A stretch of 64,000 nucleotides of DNA from Phallusia fumigata. Lineage: Eukaryota > Chordata > Ascidiacea > Phlebobranchia > Ascidiidae. Every line of letters starts with the position of its first letter. Position 1 is the first letter of the stretch. The stretch covers positions 18,145 through 82,144 of the forward strand of contig QXVZ01032838.1 of NCBI GenBank assembly GCA_008931825.1. The letters run 5' to 3'. Below, in pieces: positions 22,476 through 35,355 of the stretch. The position numbers were made by a program, and so were the translations under genes. The notes under the pieces are model-generated. The model was not told the DNA's origin. It searched no databases and worked only from the letters and a program-made list of their open reading frames with translations.

Positions 22476-25400
22476 AGATGATTCTCTTATGGGAGATTTC
22501 GAATCCGGGCTTTGATGCCGACGCTTTATCGCGCGAGTTTGCAGCGAACGTGTCGACGACGACGCGACAATAAAACTGTTAACGAACAGAGTTTGAAGAA
22601 AAACATGCGTCGGTTTGGACGGCAGTTTTCGTCGGCCACATGAAAGCTTCAGTTTGTTGGAGTTACTTCAATGCTCGTTCATATGCGACAGGGAAACCTG
22701 GCCCAAGTTCGTGTTGGACAAATTGGTGACGCGCAGACTATAGAAGTGGGAAACGGGACTTCGTACACATTGTAGTAATACCCAAAAATTTAAGTCAGAA
22801 CTCAACATTTTTTATGAAATTAATACATTTAATTGAAAACACAACGGCCCGAGAGCTTATATACAGTTAATACATTTTACTGCATGCGTTTCGACAATTG
22901 TTTTTTTCATCATCAGCGCATAATAGCAACAGCGATTGTAAAAACGTTTGCAATAAAATGTCTTTACTATGCTTTTAATTTAGCTATTACTCTTAAAGTT
23001 CGTATCTTGTGTTCTCAATACATTTACATCAAGCATTTGGATTAAAATTGGTTAAAAATTGCAGGTTGTTCGAGCGTGGAATATATAAGATTTGCATTAA
23101 GGGGTTTGACGCAGGCCTTTTTGTCAAAATTTTAAACCATACCAGTTCTTGTAGACTCAACTCTGCGCTGTGGAGCATCAGTCAGTATTTGCAGCGTTTC
23201 TCGGCAGAACATCGACGAAAAAAATGTCGTTGTACAAGCGACAACAAACAAAGCACAACCTCACTGTTTCGCGACCTGCATAGCTGGTAGCTGGAGGATG
23301 AGATATCTCGCCAAGATAATCTCGCAACTCGTTACTGAGTGTGATGACTTACGACAGAGCTGGAAGGATCAGTCGCTTAAGTCGGGATTATTGTACACAG
23401 TAAAACCTTTGCTGAACTTAATTTGAACTTGGACTTGATGATGATATTTCGTCTTATCTGCAGAGCAATTACACTTAACTATCGAAATCATAGTTATAAA
23501 TAAATCTTTAGGTTTTATTGGTATCTTATTGCAGTGTCAAAGTTTTGCTGTTCTAAACAAAATCTGAATTTTGAATGGATATATTTCAAAATGCAACAAG
23601 TGGCTAATGCTAATGCTGTATCTTAATTGAATGCAATTTGTACAAATGGCAATATACGTTTCTTAGTGATTTGGTCTTTTTTCCTCAGGCAAAACATTTT
23701 GCTGAGTTAACAATTTTCCATTGTCATGAAAGCTTTTGATGTAATCAGATAAACTACAAAACACTTACATGCAACAAGATATAATTGCGCTGTAAATTTA
23801 AAAGTAAAACGCAAAAATTAGTGGTTGCAAAAAACAAGTATTTTGAACTACTCCGAACTTATGAGCCACGTACATTTTCAAGTATTTGCTTGAATCATCA
23901 AGGTCAGTGCAGCTGTGCAAAGTATTTTGCAATTAAGCAGAGGAGTCGGGGCGTTACGAAGTTTAACAAACAAACACCACAACTGGTTTAAGTGAGTTAC
24001 GAACATTCCAGCCCAGCACCGAGCAATGTTCAACTTCTCACTATCAAATCCTTCAATCTCAACAATAAATAAACAACAACCGACGCGACAGTCCTGAATC
24101 TGGCTTTTCCCACCACGATTAACCTTCGATTATTCGATCGTAAGGAAGATTGTAATTAAAGACATTGCAAACATGAACGACATGCTAAAAAGAACTGGTC
24201 ATTGGCTTTTCGAAGCTATGTTTAACATTTTGAGATATTGCATGTATAACATGTCAATGTTTATCGAAGTGTTACTTAGGTGGTTGTTTGATTAACGACT
24301 TTACACGCTTAAATGGATTTCAAAACCCGTTTTGCGAAGTGTTGCACTTGTTACATGCATGGCAGGCCTAAAGCGGGTTTCCGAACGAGTTTTGTGTTGG
24401 CGACCGTTGTAAAATCTTTTCGAGCGTTAAAGATGGAAAAATCGTTTTTTAAAAGGTACTTAAATGGATAACAAGTACACACTACGGTTGTCACGTTTAA
24501 AATGCGATTTAGACGATTTTATTCAACTACTTAAACTTGTATCAAATTAGTTTGATTAAATTTAGATGGCGTTAAAATTGTTGCCACATGATCACGCAAA
24601 CTCCAACCAAAAGTGCACGCTTTGCACAACGTGGTCACGTGGTTTAATCGCACTGCCACGACAAAAATCCCGACAAGTTTTGCGGCGATTTTGTGTCGAA
24701 TTCAATAAGGAAACACGAAAGGTCAAAATGAAAACTATGGATTGAAATTGTCGGTTTTGGCAGCATGGAATGCAGGATGAATCACTGCTGATGCTTGCGA
24801 TAAATGAAACTGTTGTATAACCAATTTTATAATCCTTAAATTTATAACGACATTTGGTATTGCCTTGTGTGTGCCGCGAGTAATTGCCATTTCAACCTTT
24901 ATCGCAATTGAAACTGATTTGTTTGTGGCATTGCATGTATGGTTCTTTGGCTTATGATTCATATGCGGCTAAATGCTTTCACAAATGTAGCCTTAAACGT
25001 GCAGGTATAACGACATCAACAGGTCATCTGGGTCGCTATTCATTGTGGCCGTAAGGTCGTGTGATTCATACACAACTTACATAATGCATGACATGATGTG
25101 TAAAGTGTAGATTAGTGGAGTGGCCGATATCGCGGACATTTTATAATTGTCGTGTCATCCCAGCCAACGTGCAAATCAAAATTGCCCTTTGCAGCAATCA
25201 CCTGCAGTGTGATTCATACACTGGCCAGCTTTGAATAGCGGCTTTGTTTTGGTGTGGAATGTTGAAGAATAAATTGCAATTAAGGCATGAGGTAATGTTT
25301 GGGTAAAGTTGTGATCATCCCACTCCAAGAGTTTGTTTTTGCGCTCGCAACAATGCAAAATTTCCACAATTCCTTTAAGTCAGAACTCTATGGGTCGATT

Positions 25401-28400
25401 GTGTCTGAAGCAATCCTTACACTTAGTGCTTTGTTAGGGAGTGGTCCTGCTGCAACTATCTGCTGACAGATTTCTAATTTTTGCCCCGCGCCTAGCTAAG
25501 ATTTCCGACATTGTTTTGTAACTCGTACAAACTAACATATTCTGACTGGGTTGTGACCACTACCAACTATTTGCTTCAATAAAATCTAAATTTATTTATT
25601 ACCTCAATTGTCAAGCATCGGGTTGATAATCAGACAACATCAGAATGTAAATCAAAAACAACCCTTGTAATAGAGAAATGTATGTGTTTTAAAAGTCGAC
25701 TTTAAATCTGGTTGACGTTTAGAGTTAACTTGTGACACGTGACTGTCGTTATGTCACTCTGGATCTCCGGTACAATGTAAACGACTTTGAATTAAAACAT
25801 TTTATTAACCAACTATTAAATTGAATGCAATCAAGACCCTGCATATGTTGACAATGGGCACCTTGGGTCAAGATATTTTCAACAACACCATCACTCACCA
25901 TGAATTATACGATGAAATGGAAATGATCACGTGCTTCTCGCTGCATTGTGACGTCACAGCTTGAATCGATGTAAAGTTGATCTTCAGCGGTTTGTGGATC
26001 TGAAATCGAATGTTTGTTAGTTACACGAAAGGCAGCTGACATAGTTAACAGACCGATATGCAGTCGACTTGTTATAAACGACTTGGATTTGAGGGTTGGC
26101 AAACTGCATTGGATCATGGCATACCTAAGACAGATTTTCTCTTGCTGAAATTAAATCAACTTGAAAGCTCTTTGCTTAATACGTTCGATAAAATTCGAGG
26201 TTTGTTACAGAAATCCAGTCAAGGGTTCGGTTAGGCTGAATGCTGCCTCAAACCACTCGGTTATTTTTGACATTCATCTTTGACCACTGCTCCACCGACG
26301 AATATCTGTTGTCAAACCATTTGCAGGTTTATCCAAATCATGTCAATTTGAATCAGCCCCTCTGCTTTACCGGCTGTAGTCCTAGGGCTAAGCTGATACA
26401 ACAGGTTTCAACGGTAACAATTGGTATTTGAAAACTGCCAGTCATTGGAATTACAAAACCAACGTTTATTCTACCGAGCGCCACAACCTGATTTCCTTCC
26501 AAACCGCCGGTTCCAACGCACATTTTAAATTCGAGTCGATGATGTCATCGCCACCACCACGCCCGGAAGTCAATTATCACGTCATAGTGACGCGGCGCGA
26601 TCGAAAGGGCGTCACCTTGTGGTTAACGCGGCGCGAGCGATTTCTCGTTCTGTGAATTAACGTGACAGGATAAGGAACGGAATTAGCGTGGAACGCGTCG
26701 GAAAAGGTAACAATTGCCAAAACGGGGGGACTATTAGCGCCATCTTGATTATACAGCGCATGTTGGGAAAGTCACCGTCTCAAGGTGAAAGTCATCGAAG
26801 TGTCGGAGAATCTATAACTTGGTCAAATGAATGAAAGCCTTTTGAGACCAGCTGTTGGCCATCAACTTGATCTAATTGCACATGGATAGAATCTTAATTG
26901 CTTTCGGACGGCAACTCTTTTCGCGATCGCTGATTGGTTGATTATATTGCGTACCACGGTGTGAGAAAATTCGCCACGCGTAATTATATATCTGCCTATG
27001 ATACTCGATGGCGGGATGACAGTGCTCTGTTCAACACGATTTTGTCCGTCATCTGTGATAAATTAATTAAAAACTGTCACGTATGCAAACACGAGGTGTT
27101 TTCTGCATTCGTAAAAATCTTGCTGGTGAAGTTTTTTGTGCATGTTGAATCACTTTTAAGGCCGCATTTATGGCTAAACACTGTACTTTTACTTTTGCTA
27201 ATAGCTATTTGCCAAACGTGACGAAATAACTAAGTGAACTTACAAAAGTTTTGTTTTATCAAGAAAAGACGAACCATAGACATGTGGAATATTTAATACT
27301 TCCAATCAATAACCACTACAGCCACATAAACCGTATCTTTTGTTTCTTTATAAGTGACTTTTCGAAATTATTCTTTCACTCCTTCTTTGACGAAGTGTTC
27401 ACACAAGTGTTAGTTAGCGTCACTATTTGCCCTCAGTATATTTCTTAACTCTCAGTAGTCCACAAAACTTGCTCCATTTTCGATGTGTAACAAATTCGCA
27501 AGTCGTAATCTTTAAGTAGAGGCAACATAGGCTGGCCGCGATAACTAGGGTTTAAATGTTTTGCGATCAAAACTTCAACTGGCATCACGTGATCCTGATG
27601 CGTCACATGATCCTTCACATATTATCCCATTTTAATATGTCATATTGTTATCAACGGACAATTGTTCACCGCCATTTTCCACCCAGGGAAATGTGGCGGC
27701 GCCATTTTGAATAGACGTGACATTGGATTTGACCTTCACTTTTTTCCCGCACTTTACGCTCGTCAAATGTCAGCGCTTTCGGGCGGCGGATTTGTTTATA
27801 AATTCTCGAGAGTCGTTGAGGGCTTAATCACTTTTAATCGTTGTCCAACTGTTTCTTTTCTGGAAAGGCGACGTTTTTACTCAAGAGACATTCCAATCTA
27901 GCGCGAGAAAGTTAAACAATCGCTTGACCTCTCTTCAAAAGTGTCTGGAACGCCTTGAATAATTTCTGTCTGAATAATTTTACTAAGTGAGCACTTAATG
28001 TCAGTGAGAAGGCACTTTTCCGATGCCTACGTAGAAGTAAACTATAATCCAAATGTTTATATACATCAGGAAATACTTTGCACTAAGATGCTAATATACT
28101 TCATTATTGACAATTAAAATCTCCATTTTTTTACCAGCAACAAAACTCAGTTCACAAACAAATCTGCTTTCAGCTAAAGATTCAACAACTATCAAACAAT
28201 GTAAAAACACGTATTTGGGAATGTTGTGGGATGATTACTGCTTTTGGTTTATCGAATGAACCAAAGAGAAAACTTTCTACCATCTTTTCTACTTCACACC
28301 AGTCCAGCGTATCTCGTTTTTTTGCTAACTTAGCAAAAAAACAATAGGAGCAGATAAAACTAGCACCTTTAGTATGGTTACAATGAAGGTTTTTCGTTGG

Positions 28401-29030
28401 TGTACCAATGGTTTCCTTGTTTCACCAGTGAGCGCATCCCTGCAAAGACGCAAGTGTTCCACGGTTTTGTGGATTTTAGTTCGTGATGGAAAGCCGCCCA
28501 TACAATTTTTGTGTTTTTAATACACAGGGATGGTTAAACGTGCAAAAAACGAGTCCACTGTAATAACACATTCGTGTGATTCATTATGACTGCAACATTT
28601 ATTCAAAAAATGCAACTGCTGTCCTGAGTAACAAAGCTTTTACAAGCGTTCTTGTTTCTACCGTGCCCCCTGACCAAGAAAAAATCTAGATACACGTTTC
28701 CGACACTTTGGAGATATTACAAGTCATGAAATCTTTTTCCAAGCATGGCTGGATCTTTGCTTTGCCAACACCAAAAACATTTTTAGCAACTTTTGGTATT
28801 TTTTCGTTACAAGGTCAATTTGCAAACATGTTATTTACATATGAGTTGAGTTAAGATCATTCCGCTTGGTGAAAGAATCGTAGGATACAATACCACCAAA
28901 GCAATCACCAAGCCGTATACATAGCTGCGCGAAGTTGAACATTATAAGGCGCGAAAATAATTGACGTTTAAGAGTAATTGTGTTTCTTTTCACAAAAAAA
29001 GGTACAGTGCTGAAAAGGGGATTTTTTAAT
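22476..29030. other. Gene-free AT-rich interval
   Basis: No coding exon or RNA recognised. It holds a minus-strand copy of the GTCGAAACG repeat (about 22850-22925), a full TGACGTCA (25949-25956) and a TCACGTGA with a near-copy 18 bp on (27585-27614). The rest is AT-rich with short random open frames on both strands. Confidence 0.4.
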
Positions 29031-29034
29031 CTTG

Positions 29035-29480
29035 CAAACGCGACAATTATATTCGAGAATGCAAAACGCGCGGTCTCTTCTTTTCCGCGGAATTTTTTCG
29101 CGACAAATTTCGTGACAGCCCGAAATCGCGGCCCAATAACGGAACACGCGCGATGCGCTTCTTCAACGCAACAAAGCCACGTTTTGTCCTTACCAAAATG
29201 TCGCGAAATTGCCGGTGATAATTCTCGAACCTGTAATTAGCGTCATCGCGCGTTGGCCTCGAACCTCGCGCGTGCAGTTGTCGCCTGTCAAGAACAGTTA
29301 AAAATAGAACGCGGCGACAATTGGTTGTTTAACGACCATCACGATTCGAACGTCCCGAACACTTGATTAAACCAAGATCGCGGCGGAATCGCGTTCTTAT
29401 ATTCGCGGTGTGTTAATTGTCGCAACGCGATCCAAGGTGAGATAAGGTATAATCTCCTCTACCCGGCGTAGCTCTTGCAG
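29035..29480. other. CpG-dense patch with repeated GCGACAATT
   Basis: A 450-bp patch packed with CGCG/TCGCG. GCGACAATT occurs at 29040-29048 and 29314-29322, and in reverse at 29415-29423. Related GCGACAAATT and TGTCGCGAAATT lie at 29100 and 29199. The 86-codon open frame here shows no domain. A regulatory role is possible. Confidence 0.4.
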
Positions 29481-29689
29481 CGCGCACGCGATTTTAAACA
29501 GCCATTTCAGAATGTCAGAGTAAATAATCAAATAGAGCGCTTACCTTTGGGCGACGCCCATTGAACGCAAAAATCACCACATATTGATTTTTTTGTTCTG
29601 TTGTGCCTGGCAGAAAAATTATTTTACTCTTTAAATCTTTTTTTTTTCTATTAGAGTTTCACATTAAATGTTGAGAATGTAAGTTTGAC

Positions 29690-29885
29690 ATGTACTACAG
29701 TCTGGAATTAAACCCACAACCTAATGCACCAAATGAATTTGCAAGTGTCAGAAACCAAAAATATTGTGTTAAAACTGTATCATCCGTTTTTCCTTTCTCC
29801 TGGTCATTAATTTTAAGAATGATTTCTACCGCAACCTGGGATCGAACCCGCGACCTTTTGCTGTCCGCTGTTACATCCATTTAAA
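29690..29885 (-). repeat. tRNA-derived SINE remnants (minus strand)
   Basis: Two B-box-like blocks read on the minus strand. At 29838-29849 it gives GCGGGTTCGATCCCAGG, a textbook tRNA T-arm. At about 29702-29724 it gives GGTTGTGGGTTTAATTCCAGA. No full cloverleaf can be drawn for either, so these are remnants and not tRNA genes. Confidence 0.45.
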
Positions 29886-30299
29886 ATCAACACTGCCGGA
29901 GATTAAACACCTTCAGTTTACTTCAATTTGTTGCTGTTTCGCGCCGAAATCGCCGTTTCACTGTTAAGTTTACAAACACGAACGATTATCCCGGAAAAAA
30001 GTAATCAAACGAAAAGTTCACATAATCGCTAATAAAAGACTCTTTCGTGTCGCAAAATCTTTGGTTTGTCTCCAAAATCAATTTTTCGTTCTTAATTTCG
30101 TAGTTTTAAAATTGCATTAATTCCTAATAAAATGACACGATACAGCAAAATACACCAGGTTCGCGTTGTTCAAAATCCGTTTTTAACAAACATTGATTCT
30201 TTACGAATACATTCATGTTCAAACGATACGCGCCTGATATAGTGGTAAAGAGGTTGAGCTAAAATCCAACGTCAATTCATATTTGTACCACAATCTCAA

Positions 30300-31900
30300 C
30301 AAATAAATGCATCAGAAAAACTCACGTGCTGTAATGCAAGAGGTCAAGCTTCGGTTCCTTGCAAGTTCCGTTCGTTCTTCGGCTTCGGTTCTTCTGCGGA
30401 GAAGTGACAAAATATTAATGGTCCGGTCGTCAACAAAAGTCGGAGAACTCGGGGTGCCCGGGGAAGCGAGTGACAAGCCAGAGCGATAACGTCTGTTTAC
30501 GCTCGCCCCGAAACCGTGGCCCCAAAGTTCCAAGGCGCAAAAAGAAAAACAATCGCGGAAAAGAACACGCGGCTGTCTCGATAAACAAAGAGAAGAGACG
30601 AGCGCGCGCGCGACGACCCAGCAAAATTCCAGAACGACAATGCCTGCCTTGTCAGGTGCCAGGCCACCTTAATTGGACAAATACTCCTTCACTTTCGAAA
30701 AGCGGGTTTTCCGGGTCTGTGCACTTGGGTCATCTCCTCGTTCATCAGCCGCCCCCGCCCGTCCGGCCCCAGTTTATTCTAGATCGTGACCCCGAATATC
30801 GATGTCACCGCGACGGCCGATCGACAAATAAGCGCCCCCTGGGGCACGCTGTTACCCATGACTATGAGGGATTAGCGGCTTTGATATATTTTGCCTTTGA
30901 ACCCCCTTGTGGTTGAGAAGGGACACGGATTCGGGGCGTTTCTCGATCAGTGGCGCCCAAACAATGGCAGCGACCCTTGGGTAAGACAATATCGGGTTTC
31001 AAGGTCACACGAAGGGCGTTCGGGCAATTCGAGACCCTTCTGTCACATTCATTACTGCTGGTCGCCCGAACCTGGTGGCTGAACTTGTCAAGTGGGACGC
31101 GGGGTCGGCGCCAGGGGCGATCAAACATCACAGGCCGAGCGAAAGCCGACTCGAACGCGTCTGTCACGTCATAAACCCACCGCGGGTAGGATTTGGCGAG
31201 TTTACCGTCAACCCGTGACCGTGACTGAGACCCAGACGCCCATAGGACCAACATCCATCGTTTAACTTATTAAAATTCCTCCCCATCAAAACGCGACCAC
31301 TTGGGACGCGCGCGCACCCTTGTCCACGTCACAGAGGCAGCGAGCTTGAACGTCAAGTGACGACATAATGATATTGTCTGCCTTCGACTCCATTAGCCGC
31401 CGGTTTAGGGGGGTTCGGGCCCCTGAGCCCCCTCTGATCTGCGAGGCAATTAAGATTCCCTTATCGCATGGATCACAACGTTTATACAGAGGAGGAGGGA
31501 TTGACAAGCCGGGATCGTCTTTGTTGTTGTTTCAGGTCCCGAGAGAGTGGGCTTCGCCTGTTTGTTTCGTCAAGCGAAAACTCGCGCGCGGGGGACGGGG
31601 GCTTGGGTTAACGAAAACCGGGGTCCTGCGGGGTCTGGGCGCGTGCCCCAGAAGAAATTACCCCCGGGATAATAAACGACGACTGTGTGACGATGCGGAA
31701 CGTGGGTAACGAAGCGTGACGCGTCAGAGCAGGCTTTGTATATTATTGGATAAGCGCAAAAGACGGGCCGCGGCGACATCGGTTCTGAGAACAAGCGACG
31801 GTTGCCGCAACTACTAGCGCAGGAGCTGTGATAAACGATAAACACAGGAACCAGCGACTCTGCCAGGGTAAACACTCGCTGAAATTACAGTAATTAGATT
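30300..31900. other. Large GC/CpG-rich patch without recognised gene
   Basis: About 1.6 kb that is strikingly GC- and CpG-rich for this window. Because stops are rare in such DNA, both strands are open for up to 148 codons (30470-30916 on plus, 30862-31254 on minus). The predicted peptides are Arg/Pro/Gly-rich and match nothing I know. I find no convincing splice-bounded exon. A TTTCAAGGTCAC half-site lies near 31000. It may be a regulatory or unmethylated region. Confidence 0.4.
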
Positions 31901-34040
31901 ACTATTATCCCACGATTAATCAACCCCGGCCCGAGATGTCCAGGTAAACCTCGTTCCATTTTTTTCTCTAGTGGAATGTCGGATGTTTGGCTGACGAAAG
32001 GAAAAGCATAATACAGTGAGTGGCGACGCCCTTAATTACCCAAAGCAATTCGTTTTATTTCGGCTGCCTCCACACATCGTGTGTTGGACACTTGTGGTGC
32101 TACTGCGAAAAAAGAGGCGAGTCGCAAAGTCACACCAAAGCCACAACTCAACCTAAAACAGCCCTTTGACTACAAAACACTGGGTATCTTTTAAACTTTT
32201 CTAATAAAGTTGTTTTGTAACTTGTCGCCAAAGTAAACTGGGAGCTGTTTGGCATTAAACTAAACCTACTGGCATGGAAATGAACCAAGTGACCTACCTT
32301 TGATTTCACTCAATTAAATCAGCCCGAGTTTGCAGAACCAACAGCTTGAAACAAACTCGTTGTTTGCTATGATTAAGGTCGTACACGTATCGGTAGCTTC
32401 AAAATATGGCGCATATCCGGACACAAATACGTGATCCGTACAGGTTCAAGTTGGCTGGAGCGTAAAAACACTAATGCCATTAGCAGTGGCACCGCGGGGA
32501 CCCGGATAAAGTAGAAAAGCCAACCCTTGATCTATTTTGGTTGAAAATACAAAGTACCCGGAGGTTTGGGGCGTCTCACTAAATTCCTGTGCTCGATTTA
32601 CGCCACAAACTGCCGTGGGGAAAGGAAAGATTATCTCTGTTTTTGCGGCTTGCTATTTGACCCTGAACTCACAACCCAGCCCCATGTCCCAGCAGTGAGA
32701 GGAACATCCGGTTTCTGTCGCTACATTTTTTGAAACTAATCGACAATCCGAGTTATTTTTTTTGCGTTTGTGCAGTAATGTTAAGCTTATCAGAGGTTGT
32801 AGTAAGACTGTGAATGACAACTTTTGGGTCTGCCCGGACATTAATACTTTGATCTGGCGGCACGCTTGTTGTCTAAGCTGTCTATTTTTTACCATTGTAT
32901 CCATTTCAACTCACGTTCATTTAAGTTATTTTCGTAAATCAAAAGTTTGATTCACCGGAGAATAGAGAGGTCTTTTAATTTCTTCTGTTTTAAGAATTTT
33001 GAGTTTCCACACATTAGAAGTTTTGTGAGTTGTTTGCTGATTATAAAAATTTTAGTTCCATTGAGTTTTAGATACAAATTTGCTGAAAGGGCGTGGTGAA
33101 GACATTATCGTGTTGTTTAATTAAACTTGTGTGACATAAGTGGGGTACGAACCCGCAACCCTAACCTCGTTTCCTCATCTACAATCGCCGATTGACCCGA
33201 TCGAATCAACAAGCGTTCCAATTCCTTCGCATCAGTGTCACGTAACAAACACCTTTGTTGGGATTCGCTCTAATCAGACTTTAATATCTCTGAAGTTCGA
33301 AAGCGCTGAGCCCGACACCAGACCGCGGAATTCCTTATGTCATAAAGACGTTCCAAATCCGAACACGATCCCATGAGCCCAAGGTTTATGCACGTACGTA
33401 AACACAGGGGTTTTAGCGAGAGTCACGACAGACGTCACATGATGAGGTGATGGAATTTGCATAACGTGTCACTCGGTTGAAATACAATCCACCCAGGTAT
33501 GTGTGTGTCATGCCTTCCACGTTACACGAGATGTGAAAGTCAAGGGATGCCTGAAATACTTGAAGTTACTTGTCATCTGTCGCTTATTTACCTTGGGTGT
33601 TGGAGTTGTATGTCCTTATTTAGTAGGGGAACTGTTTCATATGCATACCCTTGTGTCTCGATGTTTTGGGAACTAACCTCCTTTGATATTTTAGTTGCTG
33701 AAAACTTTTGTCCTATCACGTGGATCTACTTGAATCTACTGAACCAGCTGTTGCTGTTAGACAAAATTTTCATGATGTCTTAGTGTTCTTCTGGCAAGTT
33801 TGTGTTTAAAATTCAGCACATCATCATTCTATGCGAATGGACTTTGCAGTGCGTTACAAAATCAAACAGTTGTTGTAAACACATGAACACAAACTTTTCC
33901 AAATGCCGCCAAGTCGCGGCAGAGACAACTCTACATCTTGTATCTGTCAAATATACAACACGTTCAGGTTTGTAACCACAACTACAGATTCAAAGGCCGC
34001 ATGTCTTTAAAAGCGCAAGATCAGCGCAAAAACCGAGCGC
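31901..34040. other. Gene-free AT-rich interval
   Basis: Nothing coding recognised. A minus-strand tRNA-like B-box (GGGTTCGTACC, 33144-33154, inside GGTTGCGGGTTCGTACCCC) marks a SINE remnant. The rest shows only short random open frames. Confidence 0.4.
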
Positions 34041-34720
34041 AAGTTTGCTTATATTTCGCGGTACTTGGACGGAACTGCGACAGGCAACCCTAGAACTCTT
34101 TGTTTATTGTGAGTTCGCCCGAAAACGACTGGTGACCCCCGGAGAGCGGGACGTAATCACGCCAGATTACGATTTTCGCTTAAGCTCCGAACTGGCGACA
34201 AGTGTAGGCGACCAGGTGTTGATAGGTTTGACACAAAACATTGGGCCGCCGCGAAGTTAAGGCGACGGCTTGCTGGTTTCTCGGAATCATGGAGGCTGAA
34301 GGCGATTCGTTGATTGGACTTGTGATAATCGGCAACACAGTTCAGCAGGCCCTGCTCTCTTTCCAGTTTATTTACGTGCGATAAAATTTATCAAGTCCCT
34401 TTACGGGACACGCGGCTCGTCCAAGGTCATCTATCACGCGCTCGGCAACGCTCAAGGTCATGTTGTCACCCAAGACATTTTAAATAATCTGCATGCGACG
34501 ACCTTTAGAGTCGACTGGAGGATTTGGGCTCGGATGATTCGCCGCTGAGCTCAGCAGAAGTGTTTCGCGACCACTGCCAAGATGTAAACACTGCAAATCT
34601 TTACCACATCAGTAAAGCCAACTTATAATTTTGCTCAGCTCTAGCTGTCAAACAACACGCGGGCGCCGAAGTCAAGGCTGTCCGGCTCGCTTCAGTCTCC
34701 TCCATTTGTTTTTGGTGTTT
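34041..34720. promoter_or_regulatory. Moderately GC-rich patch with two AAGGTCA half-sites
   Basis: CCAAGGTCAT at 34421-34430 and CTCAAGGTCA at 34451-34460, in the same orientation and 30 bp apart. This repeats the pairing seen at 22.2-22.4 kb. No gene is recognised around them. A regulatory function is inferred from the motif only. Confidence 0.25.
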
Positions 34721-35284
34721 TCCAAAATAGTTTCTGCATACATTTCTAAATGTCAGCTCTCAGTCTGCTCAGTAGATTGTGTTTGGTGAAACAAAGTGTT
34801 ACATGATTTTGTTGCCACAATGCTGATCAGTTTGGGTCTCACTTGTCACAACACTCAAGAGAGATGAACCGAAAGGCCTGTGCAACACCTGATCTTACTT
34901 TTTTGGTCACCAATTCAATCCTAACTTTACTTTAATATTCCACTTGACACTGTGTTCGGATTATTACGTTATTGAGAGCAGAGTAGTTGAGTAGCTCAAT
35001 CTTGAAATAGGATTAAAGGTCCACAGAAGTCAAAGGGTTAGAGATTTGATGTAATACGTAACACAAGATGTCATGTCTTGATTACTCAGATTCAACCACC
35101 ACAAGAATGAGATTAAACACAGCCACCCACAATACAGTCCTTGCTCGTTCATTTATGTGCTTCAACGATGTAGTTCAAACGTCAAGGTTTAGGTTCAAAC
35201 GGTAAAAGGCATCACATGCCCTGTGTGTAAATCACAAACATGGAAGAGTAGATTAAATGAAAACATAACTGTCGGACAAGTTGT

Positions 35285-35355
35285 CTTTATGCACTGATGA
35301 TGACAACGCAATTCTGTATGAAAGTGTATTCACTATGTACAAGGCAGTTACCTTT
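35285..35355 (+). repeat. Dispersed CTGATGATGACAAC repeat, copy 2
   Basis: CTGATGATGACAAC, a diverged middle, GAAAG, then GTATTCACTATGTACAAGGCAG. It shares its order of blocks with the copy at 50135-50216, whose middle has the better preserved TTTTCGAAACG. Confidence 0.5.

Noticed and set aside
30470-30916. 148-codon open frame in the GC-rich patch
   Set aside because: Both strands and several frames are open here because stops are rare in GC-rich DNA. The peptide is Arg/Pro-rich without motifs.
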